Below, in pieces: positions 50,771 through 59,661 of a stretch of DNA of 64,000 nucleotides. Position numbers and translations under genes: made by a program. The notes under the pieces are model-generated. The model had not been told where the DNA came from. It was given only the letters and a program-made list of their open reading frames with translations, and searched no databases. Numbering within the stretch: position 1 is the stretch's first letter; the number at the start of each line of letters is the position of its first letter. The stretch is from Coralliovum pocilloporae (GTDB lineage: Bacteria > Pseudomonadota > Alphaproteobacteria > Rhizobiales > Cohaesibacteraceae), in contig NZ_CP132542.1 in the NCBI RefSeq assembly GCF_030845175.1, positions 1,472,607-1,536,606 of the forward strand, given 5' to 3'.

Positions 50771-51592
50771 CTAGGGACAGGAGAGAGATGCCTGAAGGCT
50801 TTCCGGTCCGTCAAAGCGTCCGATAACCTCTGTGCGGACTTTGTTGTCCACCAGACTTACCGCCACAATTGAGGACCAGTTTGCAGTGGCTAATATCATT
50901 TCGGGAGTATCATCACAGGATCGAATGCCCCCGGCAATGAACGGCCAGCCGATCTTGTGGTTTGAATAGCCTGGTTGTACGGCAATTTCCGTAAGCGTGT
51001 GATTGTCATAGCGCCAGATACGCAAGGTCTTGGCGAGATGTGGACGGTCGATGTAAGCGATTTCCATCCTGCCGTCCCCGTTCAGATCAGCAGCTCCGAT
51101 GGGGGCCAGCCAACGATAGCTCCGGCCAATATACGGGGTTGCGGCGAGAAGTTGAAAATCCTGCCCGGGTGCAGGATAGCCATAGACCTCTAACCGCGCA
51201 CCTTTCTGTGCATGAGAGGCAACTGCGATCACTTCGTTTCGACCATCGCCATTCAGATCCACCAGGCGCGGCGCGGTATCCTCAAACACCCGGTTTTTGC
51301 CTGCCAGAACGCTGTCACAGACCACGCGAGTTCCATCGTCATACCGGACAAGCAATCCTTCCGCTTCGATGGTGTCTCCCAAAACGCCATGCGTATAAGC
51401 TCTTGTTGCGCCGAAATACCGGGCTTGGATGATCGGCCTCTGGTCTGAGGTTACGATTTCTGATTGGGGTGGGGGTGCGGGACGCTGGCAGCCATCCTCC
51501 GGGCCTCGCGCTGCATCCAGTACCTGAGACGATGCCGGTGTGGACACCATGCAAACTAGGACAGTGCTCAAGACGCAGTGGCGCAGGCTCAT
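50771..51592 (-). CDS. secreted VCBS/FG-GAP repeat protein
   Basis: About 273 residues with a signal peptide (MSLRHCVLSTVLVCMVSTPASSQ). Two calcium-type FG-GAP/VCBS repeats can be read: DLNGDGRNEVIAVASH and DLNGDGRMEIAYIDRPH. Likely a beta-propeller-like periplasmic or exported protein. The ATG at 51592 follows GTGAGGAAA; an earlier ATG at 51607 is less likely. Divergent from the COG0523 gene with a Zur-like site between. Confidence 0.8.
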   Translation of the reverse strand: MSLRHCVLSTVLVCMVSTPASSQVLDAARGPEDGCQRPAPPPQSEIVTSDQRPIIQARYFGATRAYTHGVLGDTIEAEGLLVRYDDGTRVVCDSVLAGKNRVFEDTAPRLVDLNGDGRNEVIAVASHAQKGARLEVYGYPAPGQDFQLLAATPYIGRSYRWLAPIGAADLNGDGRMEIAYIDRPHLAKTLRIWRYDNHTLTEIAVQPGYSNHKIGWPFIAGGIRSCDDTPEMILATANWSSIVAVSLVDNKVRTEVIGRFDGPESLQASLSCP

Positions 51593-51903
51593 TTTCCTCA
51601 CTCCCATATAGTCCCGGTCAGGTCCATAGCTCTAACTTTAGGCTCCTGGGTTAAGGTAAAACAAGGTACCTGCTTTTTCTCTTGGCCTTTGGGCGGACGT
51701 TTTTGATCAGGCTGGGAACAGCCTTGTTGCCCGCGCTGATCATATATCAGGGGATCAGACAGCCTGTTTTCTCTTATGATCCAAGGCTTCTTCCTGTTTG
51801 ACCTCCCTCTTTTCCTACGAAACGCTGCCGTCCTGTTGCTTTCCCGATACGCCTGTTGCTCTCCCGGCCTCTGATCAGCATCGATTTGGTGTCATTATTG
51901 ATT

Positions 51904-51923
51904 GATATGTTATAACATATCAT
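51904..51923. promoter_or_regulatory. candidate Zur box
   Basis: TGATATGTTATAACATATCA is a perfect 20-base palindrome of the form typical of Zur operators (GTTATA-type core). It lies 99 bases before a COG0523 GTPase gene, a common Zur target, in a 429-base gap (51593-52021) with no other gene. Derepression under zinc limitation is expected. Confidence 0.72.
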
Positions 51924-52021
51924 TTATGTTTAGCGAAACTACACCCCGAGACACCGGATTCCATAATGCGGCCCTGGCTGGCACGGGGTCCACGGGGCCT
52001 GCAAGAAGGGAAATAACGCCA

Positions 52022-53236
52022 ATGACAGCAGATAACCGCCTGCCGGTAACCGTTCTCTCCGGATTTTTAGGCGCAGGCAAAACAACATTGCTGAACCGTG
52101 TGCTCAACAATCGGGAGGGTCGCCGGGTTGCCGTAATCGTCAATGACATGTCCGAGGTCAATATTGATGCGGATCTCGTACGCGCGGATACCGAACTCAG
52201 CCGGACAGATGAGACACTGGTTGAGATGTCAAATGGGTGCATATGCTGCACCCTTCGTGATGATCTTCTGGAGGAGGTGCGCCGCCTCGCTGCTGACGGG
52301 CATTTTGATTATCTGCTGATTGAATCTACCGGGATTTCAGAGCCTCTGCCTGTGGCCGCGACGTTTGAATTTCGTGACGAGACCGGGAACAGCCTTTCGG
52401 ATGTCGCGCGCCTTGACACGATGGTCACCGTGGTCGATGCGGTAAACCTGCTGCATGATTTTTCATCCCATGATTTTCTCCGGGACCGTGGAGAAACCCT
52501 GGGCGAGGAAGATGAGCGCACCCTGGTGCATCTGTTGACCGACCAGATAGAGTTTTCTGATGTTGTCATTCTGAACAAGGTCGATGATGCGGGACCTGAG
52601 AAGGTGGATATCGCCCGTAAAATCATCCGCAGCCTGAACGCAGATGCTGAGATCATTGAAACCAACCATTCTGTGGTCGCTGCAGAGAAACTCCTCAACA
52701 CTGGTCTCTTTGACTTTGAGAAGGCTCATGAACATCCCATGTGGGCCAAGGAACTCTATGGTTTTGCAGATCACGTCCCGGAAACTGAAGAATATGGCGT
52801 GGCATCATATGTCTATCGGGCACGACGTCCGTTTGTTCCTGAACGTATCCAGGCGCTCCTCAATGGAGAGATAGCAGGGGTTATACGGGCCAAGGGGCAT
52901 TTCTGGATATCGACCCGGCCTGACTGGGTTGCTGAGTATTCTCTGGCTGGCGCTCTTTCCAGTATTGGGCCACTGGGTATCTGGTGGGCTTCAGTACCGG
53001 AAAGTCGGCGTCCGACCCATGATGCTGCACGTGCCTATATGAAAGCGCACTGGCAAGAGCCCTGGGGCGACCGGCGTCAGGAGATCGTTTTCATCGGCGC
53101 GGGGATTGACTGGCCTGCTCTGAAAGAACGTCTGGACGCATGCCTGGTCCCTGCCGCTGATGCATCAGGGCCTGACAGACTGCCCGATTATCCCGATCCA
53201 TTTCCGGATTGGCAAAGAGCGGAAGCTGCGGAATGA
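52022..53236 (+). CDS. COG0523 (CobW/ZigA-type) zinc GTPase
   Basis: A 404-residue G3E GTPase. Walker [10 protein letters not shown] at residues 14-22; metal-binding CxCC at 73-76 (NGCICC); [19 protein letters not shown] (G4); a CobW C-terminal domain with WISTRP. Family members of this subgroup (ZigA, YeiR) move zinc to target enzymes under zinc starvation. ATG at 52022 preferred (AAGGGA upstream) over a start overlapping the Zur box. Stop overlaps DUF1826 in ATGA. Confidence 0.9.
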   Translation: MTADNRLPVTVLSGFLGAGKTTLLNRVLNNREGRRVAVIVNDMSEVNIDADLVRADTELSRTDETLVEMSNGCICCTLRDDLLEEVRRLAADGHFDYLLIESTGISEPLPVAATFEFRDETGNSLSDVARLDTMVTVVDAVNLLHDFSSHDFLRDRGETLGEEDERTLVHLLTDQIEFSDVVILNKVDDAGPEKVDIARKIIRSLNADAEIIETNHSVVAAEKLLNTGLFDFEKAHEHPMWAKELYGFADHVPETEEYGVASYVYRARRPFVPERIQALLNGEIAGVIRAKGHFWISTRPDWVAEYSLAGALSSIGPLGIWWASVPESRRPTHDAARAYMKAHWQEPWGDRRQEIVFIGAGIDWPALKERLDACLVPAADASGPDRLPDYPDPFPDWQRAEAAE

Positions 53237-53895
53237 GATGCGCTGGAAAAGACATGAGAGATACGGCCATCGGTATTGAAGTGACCAATGATCCGGAGGC
53301 GCTCAGCGCATTCCTTCAACCAGATTGTGTTGCGGCGATCTGGCATCGGCAGACTCCTCCGGACGTCCAGAACTGGCTGGATGCCCTGGACCCGGAACGT
53401 CTGCCGCGCGGACGGGTTATCCTGCAGTCCGAGGCGGTTACAAGCGCGGTCGATCATTTCTGCCATATGACGGGTCTACCGGCAGGCCCTGGGCGCGATT
53501 GGCTTCAGGCGGATATCGCCCTGCTGGCTGAAAGATTCTCTGACCTGACGGGGTCGCGGTTCCTGAGGCTTCGTCTGGATGTCATCACAAGCAATGCCTG
53601 CCGTAAATTTCATATTGATTCCGTCACCGCACGACTTGTCTGTACCTATCGGGGGACCGGCACACAGTATGGAATTTCCAACGACGGTCATGATCCGGAA
53701 CAGATCATGACTGTTCAAACCGGGTCGCCTATTCTGCTGCGCGGCACATTATGGCCAAGCCATCCGCCAGCCGGAGTTCTGCATCGGTCGCCGCCTATTG
53801 AGGAGACCGGAGAGACCCGATTGCTTCTGGTGTTGGACTCGGTTGCCGATCCGCAAAGTGAAGTCGGGGAGATGGTTTTGGAGCAGGTGCACTGA
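53233..53895 (+). CDS. DUF1826 protein, oxygenase-like
   Basis: A 220-residue protein of the DUF1826 family, known to sit next to COG0523 GTPases and to be under Zur. Conserved residues can be aligned as a facial triad: H127 and D129 in CRKFHIDS, H184 in GVLHRSPPI, and R196 twelve residues later (GETRLLL), as in Fe(II)/2-oxoglutarate oxygenases. This is my reading, not an established function. Translation is coupled to the GTPase. Confidence 0.8.
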   Translation: MRCAGKDMRDTAIGIEVTNDPEALSAFLQPDCVAAIWHRQTPPDVQNWLDALDPERLPRGRVILQSEAVTSAVDHFCHMTGLPAGPGRDWLQADIALLAERFSDLTGSRFLRLRLDVITSNACRKFHIDSVTARLVCTYRGTGTQYGISNDGHDPEQIMTVQTGSPILLRGTLWPSHPPAGVLHRSPPIEETGETRLLLVLDSVADPQSEVGEMVLEQVH

Positions 53896-53911
53896 AATCG
53901 GCATCAAACTC

Positions 53912-55420
53912 TCATTGATGCAACTCCCGTTTCCGGCGCGCGACATAATCTTCCAGCTCGTCCTTGATGGCGATGTCAATTTCCGGGGGTTCATAGTCCT
54001 GAAGCAGGCTTTTCCAGATGCCATTGGCTCTGGTCGCTGCATCTTTGGACCCGGCATCTGCCCAGTTCTCAAAGTTCGACCAGTCGGACAGGAGAGGCTG
54101 GTAAAACGCATGTTCGTAGCGCTCAAGCGTGTGAGCTGTGCCGAAGAAATGCCCGCCCGGACCAACCTCGCTTATGGCATCAAGGCCGATTTCGTCCTCA
54201 TTAATGGTAAGGCCGTCCATCCAGGCCGCCATCATCTGCAGCATCTCGGCATCGATGATCAGCTTTTCATAGGATGCGACGAGGCCGCCCTCAAGCCACC
54301 CGGCACCCTGATGCAGAATACTCACATGGCCGGTAATCGCCCCCCACAGTGCCATCTGTGCTTCATAGGCTGCCTGGGCATCCGGTGCGTTGGAGGCATT
54401 GGCATTGGACGAGCGCCAGGGCAGTCCGTAATGACGCGCCATCTGGCCTGAGGCCTGGGCGCCGAGCGCGTATTCAGGTGTGCCGAAGGCTGGCGAGCCA
54501 CTCCGCATATCTGCATTGCAGACAAAGGAGCCATAGATATACGGGCATCCGGGGCGAACCAGCTGAACCAGAGCACAGGCTGCCAGTGTTTCGGCATTCT
54601 GCAGGGTCAGTGCGCCCGCAACGGTCGCGGGGGCCATGGCACCTGCCAGCGCAAAGGGGGTAACGCAGACAGCCTGCCCTGCACGGGCAAATTCTATTAC
54701 GCCCTGGGCAATTTCGGGATCAAGAACCAGAGGCGTATTGGTATTCGTGTTGACATAGAAAACCGGGTCAGCAGCGAGCGCCTCATCACTGGCCTGAAGC
54801 ATGATCTTCGCCATGGCCAGTGCATCCCGGGCCTTGTGTCGACCGATGGTGACAGGTTTCCAGGGCTTGTCTGATAGCAGGCAGGACTGCAGATAGAAGT
54901 CCAGATAGCGGCTTTCGGCAGGCAGGTCGACCGGCTCAACCGAGCAGCCGCCCATATTGTGCAGGATGTTCAGGGAGTGAACGATCTTCATCACATTGCA
55001 CATGTCTTCGTAGCTGCCGGCCCGCCTGCCATGGTCCAGGTCTGACACGAAGGGCGGGCCGGCTACTGCGGCAAAGCACATATTGCCTTCGCCGACTGTG
55101 ATGCGCTTATTGGGATCGCGACCGCGGATGGAAAAGCTGGAGGGTGCTTTTGCCACAAGTGCCATAAGTCCATCCCGGTCAAACCGGACCCGCTGATTGG
55201 TCTCATCCACCGAAAACCCGCCCGCCTTGAAAATTGACCGTGCCTCCGTATCCATGACGTGAAGGCCTGTCTCTTCCAGAACACGCATGGAGGACCCATG
55301 AATGCGCTCAATCTGTTCCGGCGTCAGCACTTCCATAGGAGAAAACGGGTTTCGCACCTGCCTGTAAGGCATCTGCTGGATGGCATTCTTCTGGCGTGTG
55401 CGAGCCCGGCGGCGGGTCAT
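53912..55420 (-). CDS. trimethylamine methyltransferase family protein (MttB-like)
   Basis: A 502-residue MttB-superfamily protein. The barrel core includes LQNAETLAACALVQLVRPGCPYIYG and GLPWRSSNANASNAPDAQAAYE. The frame is uninterrupted with no in-frame TAG, so it lacks pyrrolysine and belongs to the large non-Pyl group (e.g. glycine-betaine- or carnitine-type demethylases). Start at 55420 has GGGAGGAAA upstream. It is 110 bases downstream of an MmgE/PrpD gene on the same strand; no corrinoid protein gene is in the window. Confidence 0.9.
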   Translation of the reverse strand: MTRRRARTRQKNAIQQMPYRQVRNPFSPMEVLTPEQIERIHGSSMRVLEETGLHVMDTEARSIFKAGGFSVDETNQRVRFDRDGLMALVAKAPSSFSIRGRDPNKRITVGEGNMCFAAVAGPPFVSDLDHGRRAGSYEDMCNVMKIVHSLNILHNMGGCSVEPVDLPAESRYLDFYLQSCLLSDKPWKPVTIGRHKARDALAMAKIMLQASDEALAADPVFYVNTNTNTPLVLDPEIAQGVIEFARAGQAVCVTPFALAGAMAPATVAGALTLQNAETLAACALVQLVRPGCPYIYGSFVCNADMRSGSPAFGTPEYALGAQASGQMARHYGLPWRSSNANASNAPDAQAAYEAQMALWGAITGHVSILHQGAGWLEGGLVASYEKLIIDAEMLQMMAAWMDGLTINEDEIGLDAISEVGPGGHFFGTAHTLERYEHAFYQPLLSDWSNFENWADAGSKDAATRANGIWKSLLQDYEPPEIDIAIKDELEDYVARRKRELHQ

Positions 55421-55530
55421 GAGTGTTTCCTCCCGTCTCATGATCTTGATCTTATCACTGTCACGGCAGAACCCCGGGATCTCAACTGAAATCCCTTCAC
55501 AGTGATGAATCGTTCTGCCGTCGGCTTTGT

Positions 55531-56889
55531 TCAGGCCGGATCAATCGCAATCCGCAAAACATCTGCGAAATCAGCGCCATCTGTACCAAGAGCCAGGATT
55601 GCATCCTTCAGTGCCGAAGCGCGACCCTCGCCAAGCACCGGATCGGCATAGGCGTGATATTTCCCGATCACTTCACTGTTTGGAAGCTGGTCTCCTGGTC
55701 CTCCTCGCGCGTTTAACGGGCCTGATTCAAGCCTTTGCCCGTCTGAGAGAACAAGGCTCAGATCAGCCCAGCGGCCTTCGGGGAAGCGCTTGTTGTAAAG
55801 ATCGTGTTCCGAAACATGCGTGACAGACACAAGCCGGGCAACATCTTCGTCTCTCAATCCGTCTCCGGTAATCTGGTCTACGCCCACCATGCCGTTGACC
55901 AGCATGGAAGCCACCGCAAAGGCAAGACTGTATTGGGCGATGGAGGGCTGCTGTGGCATTCCGGCAAACAGGCGCGCTGATTCATGAAAGGTCCTGACCT
56001 CGACCCGCTCAATCTGCCGGTGATCCAGATTGTGGCGTCGCCTCAGAATATCGGCTCCGTCAATCGGAGCATGAGCCCAGCGGCAGATCGGATAGGGTTT
56101 GACATATTGCTCATCCGTTAGCCAGTGCGCGCCGAGATCCTTCCAGTATGTGGCGATATCTTCAGCCTCAACCGTAATGGCTGGTGCACCGGTAAAGCCA
56201 CGCTCGGCCATGAAGACAGCACTCATGCCCGCCAATGTGCCCCAGGATGAGCCATCATGGAGCATGGTTGGATTGTCAATTTCGCGCATCATCTGGCTTC
56301 TGGGGCCGTGATATTCCGCAATCCCCATGGCTTCGCGCAATTGTCCGCTTGAGAGAGAGCGTAGTCTTGCACCAAGAGCTGCGACGCCAATGGCGTTCCA
56401 GGCACCGGATGTATGATAATCAGAGACGGTGTCGTGCAGCGCACGCCCGGCCCGTCCGGCAATTTCATAGGCGATGACAAGGGATGCCAGTGCTTCGCGA
56501 CCCGAAAGAGAAGAAAGCCCTTCGCCAAAAGCACAAAGTGCTGGCACCACCGCCACCCCGATATGGCCCTTGGTAAGATTATAGCCATCATGGGCATCAA
56601 GGTTGTCTGTCTGGGCAGCAAGGGCAAATCCGGCTCCTGTGGGGCTTGCGATCCGCCCGTCAAACAGAATATGAGCCCTGGGGCCATTTGCGCCCGGTGC
56701 ATGATGATCGGCGGTAAAATCCCGGGCAATCTGCCCTGCCTCAAGCCGGGAGGCGGCAATTGCGACGCCAAGTGTATCCAGAAGCAGATGCTGGGCTTTC
56801 TCCAGTGTCTGATCAGGGATCTGATCGGGCTGTGTGTCCAGCACAAAGGCCGCAACACGGTTGAACTGATCCTGCGAGATCTGTGTCAT
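55531..56889 (-). CDS. MmgE/PrpD-family protein
   Basis: A 452-residue protein of the 2-methylcitrate dehydratase/iminodisuccinate epimerase fold. Motifs: LLLDTLGVAIAASRLEAG, DNLDAHDGYNLTKGHIG, GAWNAIGVAALGARL and the C-terminal VEVRTFHES. Substrate unknown; family members act on citrate-like or amino-acid-like di- and tricarboxylates. Start at 56889 (MTQIS) fits GGGAGGAAT nine bases upstream better than the ATG at 56895. Shares an operon direction with the MttB gene. Confidence 0.88.
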   Translation of the reverse strand: MTQISQDQFNRVAAFVLDTQPDQIPDQTLEKAQHLLLDTLGVAIAASRLEAGQIARDFTADHHAPGANGPRAHILFDGRIASPTGAGFALAAQTDNLDAHDGYNLTKGHIGVAVVPALCAFGEGLSSLSGREALASLVIAYEIAGRAGRALHDTVSDYHTSGAWNAIGVAALGARLRSLSSGQLREAMGIAEYHGPRSQMMREIDNPTMLHDGSSWGTLAGMSAVFMAERGFTGAPAITVEAEDIATYWKDLGAHWLTDEQYVKPYPICRWAHAPIDGADILRRRHNLDHRQIERVEVRTFHESARLFAGMPQQPSIAQYSLAFAVASMLVNGMVGVDQITGDGLRDEDVARLVSVTHVSEHDLYNKRFPEGRWADLSLVLSDGQRLESGPLNARGGPGDQLPNSEVIGKYHAYADPVLGEGRASALKDAILALGTDGADFADVLRIAIDPA

Positions 56890-57132
56890 GCGCATATTCC
56901 TCCCGGCTATAAGGGTAGTGAGCAGAGGTCTGCGCCGTTGAAGAAAACCGGCCTTGACTGGATGATTTTGGACAAAGAGGCCGGACTTTCACGGACTTGT
57001 CACTGTCTGTGAGTTTTGAACGCCTGCATGGATGCCCACCTCTATGTCATACAGTCAGTCAGAGTGAGTTCCTGAAAACCGGGCAGTTCCTTCATGCAGG
57101 AATTCACGTCTAACCAATTAGTCAGGTGTGTG

Positions 57133-57831
57133 ATGTTTCGGCTATTGGCATTGGGGTTGGTTGCCCTGTCTTTCATTCTTATCCTCGCCGACCGGGGCAT
57201 TGCTGCGGGCGTTGGGCGGCTTGACCATGCGCCTGAAACCTGGGAAGAGCTGACCCTTCCCGGCAAGAAAGCCAATGAAACCCGGTTCTCTGATGCGATG
57301 ATTGAAATCCAGTCAGATCGATCGGTCTCCTTTCGTTATGCAACACTCAACGGGCAGCAGCAGGATGCCCGGTCGATTGCCTGGGACTGGCGCGTTGATC
57401 AGCAGGGGCCAATCACAGAACAGACCCGCAAAGGTGGAGATGATCGCTCACTCGCCTTGCATCTCTGGTTCCGGGATCAGGACAATGCCTCTCTTTTTGG
57501 CTCGATAGGCTCTCTGTTCGGATATCCGCGCGTCGGGCATCTGATTACATACGTCTGGGGTGCAAAAGAGGCCGCCGGAACCATTCTTCCCAACCCCCAT
57601 TATGACAAGGGTGTGGTGATCGTGCTGAAAGGGCCTGACGCGGAACCGGGACAGTGGCAGCGTGAAAAGCGGTCGATCGATCAGGATTTTCTCGCAAGCT
57701 TTGGTATTCCTCTTCCTGACAGTGGTTTGCACCACATCGCTTTGTCTGCCGATACAGATGATACCGGCAGCCGCAGCAGAGGGTCATTCCGGTCTATCCG
57801 GTTGGGCGCTGAGGGGCAGGCAACCCGATGA
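57133..57831 (+). CDS. DUF3047 protein
   Basis: A 232-residue exported protein. N-terminal hydrophobic signal about 3-24 (FRLLALGLVALSFILILADRGIAA). Mature part with DWRVDQQGP, DRSLALHLWFRDQ and TYVWGAKEAAG matches DUF3047, a beta-rich domain of unknown function. ATG at 57133 chosen because the signal starts there. Coupled by ATGA to a glycosyltransferase gene. Confidence 0.82.
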   Translation: MFRLLALGLVALSFILILADRGIAAGVGRLDHAPETWEELTLPGKKANETRFSDAMIEIQSDRSVSFRYATLNGQQQDARSIAWDWRVDQQGPITEQTRKGGDDRSLALHLWFRDQDNASLFGSIGSLFGYPRVGHLITYVWGAKEAAGTILPNPHYDKGVVIVLKGPDAEPGQWQREKRSIDQDFLASFGIPLPDSGLHHIALSADTDDTGSRSRGSFRSIRLGAEGQATR

Positions 57832-58544
57832 GCATATCGGTTGTCATTCCGGTTCTGAATGAAGAGAAGGCGCTTCCGCGCCTTTTGGCGTCTTTGAAGG
57901 CGCTTGATCACCTGGGTGAGATCATCGTGGTGGATGGCGGGAGTTCAGACAGAACACAGGATTGTGCCCGGGACCATGACGCAAGGGTGCTGGTCTCGCC
58001 ATGCGGGAGAGGGCAGCAGTTGCGGGCCGGTGCTGACATAGCCAGCGGTGATGTTCTGTGGTTCCTGCATGCGGATACGGAAATCCAGCCTGGATGTGAC
58101 AAGGCTATCCTTGATGCTCTGGCTGACCCCGATGTTCCGGGAGGCAATTTCCGGCTTCTGTTTGACGGCGGCTCGGACTTTGCGGAATGGCTGACCGGAT
58201 TTTATGCCGACCTCAGGCCTCGGGGGTTTTATTATGGAGATTCAGGTATTTTTGTCAGGCGGTCTGTCTACAGAGCCCTTGGGGGTATTCGGGACATGGC
58301 GCTGATGGAGGATTATGATTTTGTCTGCCGCCTGGAAAAAACCGGGCCGACGGCCAATATCAGCAGACCAGCATTGATTACGTCATCGAGACGCTTTCAG
58401 CAGAGGAAAAAGTGGCGGATTGTCTTCCAGTGGATCTGGCTGCATATGCTGTATTATCTGCGGTTCTCGCCCGATTATCTGGCAGCACTCTATCGATCGT
58501 CTGACCACATTCCGGCAGATACCCCGCTGAAGAAACGCGGCTGA
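57828..58544 (+). CDS. family 2 glycosyltransferase
   Basis: A 238-residue GT-A enzyme. SISVVIPVLNEEKALPRLLASL, VDGGSSDRT and LHADTEI (DxD-type) are visible, with EDYDFVCRLE near 160. It fits the group of small GT2 proteins often paired with radical-SAM or DUF clusters. Membrane-proximal helix near 195-215 (VFQWIWLHMLYYL). Substrate unknown. Confidence 0.88.
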   Translation: MSISVVIPVLNEEKALPRLLASLKALDHLGEIIVVDGGSSDRTQDCARDHDARVLVSPCGRGQQLRAGADIASGDVLWFLHADTEIQPGCDKAILDALADPDVPGGNFRLLFDGGSDFAEWLTGFYADLRPRGFYYGDSGIFVRRSVYRALGGIRDMALMEDYDFVCRLEKTGPTANISRPALITSSRRFQQRKKWRIVFQWIWLHMLYYLRFSPDYLAALYRSSDHIPADTPLKKRG

Positions 58545-58573
58545 AAAAAGGCCCGGCAATACGACCGGGCCTT
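58544..58573 (-). terminator. terminator after the DUF547 gene
   Basis: AAGGCCCGG and CCGGGCCTT, nine-base stem, eight-base loop. On the minus strand the T-run TTTTTT follows, so it ends the DUF547 transcript, and the same hairpin could stop the glycosyltransferase mRNA. Confidence 0.85.
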
Positions 58574-58590
58574 GTCTTATCGGCTGTGTA

Positions 58591-59445
58591 TCAGGAGCCG
58601 TTCAGGCTCCAGTCATACTTAACATCATGGATTTTGCCGATGGACTGAAGCTGGCGTTTCAGATCCGCATTGGCATATTTGAGAATGTGATTGAGCACAT
58701 CCTTGTCGGACTTGCCGAAATCCTCATAGAACCAGTCGTAGATCTTTGAAACAGTGACCTTGCCGTTCTTTACCGATACGCCGCGCGCATTGTTTACATA
58801 ATCCCGGGCACCCTTTGAAAGCTGACCATTGACTGTCTTGCCGGTGAAAGGCCGGGTCTGCAGATTGGGGCAGCCGATTGAAGCGCAATTGACGGCATAA
58901 TGGATACGCGCGTCACGCCAGAGCGGTCGCAGGATCCGGTGTTCGATATCATTCAGGCTGACTTTGCGGCCTTCGATTGTCACCAGCTTCTTGCCCCAGG
59001 GGCCATCTGCGAAAAGGCCGGGGGAGATATCGATATCGCGGATGGATTTGACAGGTTTGTTATCCAGAACCACCTGAATGGTCAGCGCGTTATACAGGTT
59101 GATCCAGTAAGCTTTCTGGACATTGCGATTATAGCTGCTGATCTTCAGCGCTGTCATGTCCTTGATATAGGCATCAAGCTTGGCCTTGTCGCTGCTGGAG
59201 ACGCTGCGATAGGCAAAGAGATTGACGCCACCACGCCCCTTGCGGACATATTTCTTGAGAACGTCACCCCAGCGGCTGTGATCAATGGTCCGGGTGTCGG
59301 ACTTGGCGCTGGTCCGCCAGACGGACCAGGCATCCGCATCAGGCGCAAAAATGCGCTCACCACTGCCAAAGGCCGCGGTCATGGTTACAACACCTGCCAG
59401 CAGAACCGCTTTACCGATTTTGGGAAAAAGACTTGTTTGAAACAC
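58591..59445 (-). CDS. DUF547 secreted protein
   Basis: A 284-residue exported protein. GTG start at 59445 is supported by GGAGGG six bases upstream and an immediate signal peptide (FQTSLFPKIGKAVLLAGVVTMTAAFGS). The DUF547 domain includes NVQKAYWINLYNALTIQVVL, NDIEHRILRPLW and HYAVNCASIGCPNL with conserved Cys. Function unknown; papain-like fold has been suggested for this family. Longer in-frame starts up to 59601 lack a signal. Confidence 0.85.
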   Translation of the reverse strand: MFQTSLFPKIGKAVLLAGVVTMTAAFGSGERIFAPDADAWSVWRTSAKSDTRTIDHSRWGDVLKKYVRKGRGGVNLFAYRSVSSSDKAKLDAYIKDMTALKISSYNRNVQKAYWINLYNALTIQVVLDNKPVKSIRDIDISPGLFADGPWGKKLVTIEGRKVSLNDIEHRILRPLWRDARIHYAVNCASIGCPNLQTRPFTGKTVNGQLSKGARDYVNNARGVSVKNGKVTVSKIYDWFYEDFGKSDKDVLNHILKYANADLKRQLQSIGKIHDVKYDWSLNGS

Positions 59446-59661
59446 CGGGTTCCCTCCGTGTCGGATCATGTCTGAAGTGAACATGTGCGAGGGTGGTATC
59501 AGGTTCAATTCACACCTCTGCACAGCTCGGTGATTGTTCCGACAGGAGGTGTGTATCCTGAGGGGTGAATAATTTTTCGGCTCAGCCCTGATCTCATTCA
59601 TTTGCCATCAGGCGCACTTCCGCGCACTCTTGCAGCATGGTGAGGTGGAGGAGGAGCTGCC

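Noticed and set aside
53912-55420. Pyrrolysine (amber readthrough) in the MttB homologue
   Set aside because: The frame has no in-frame TAG; it is a non-Pyl homologue.
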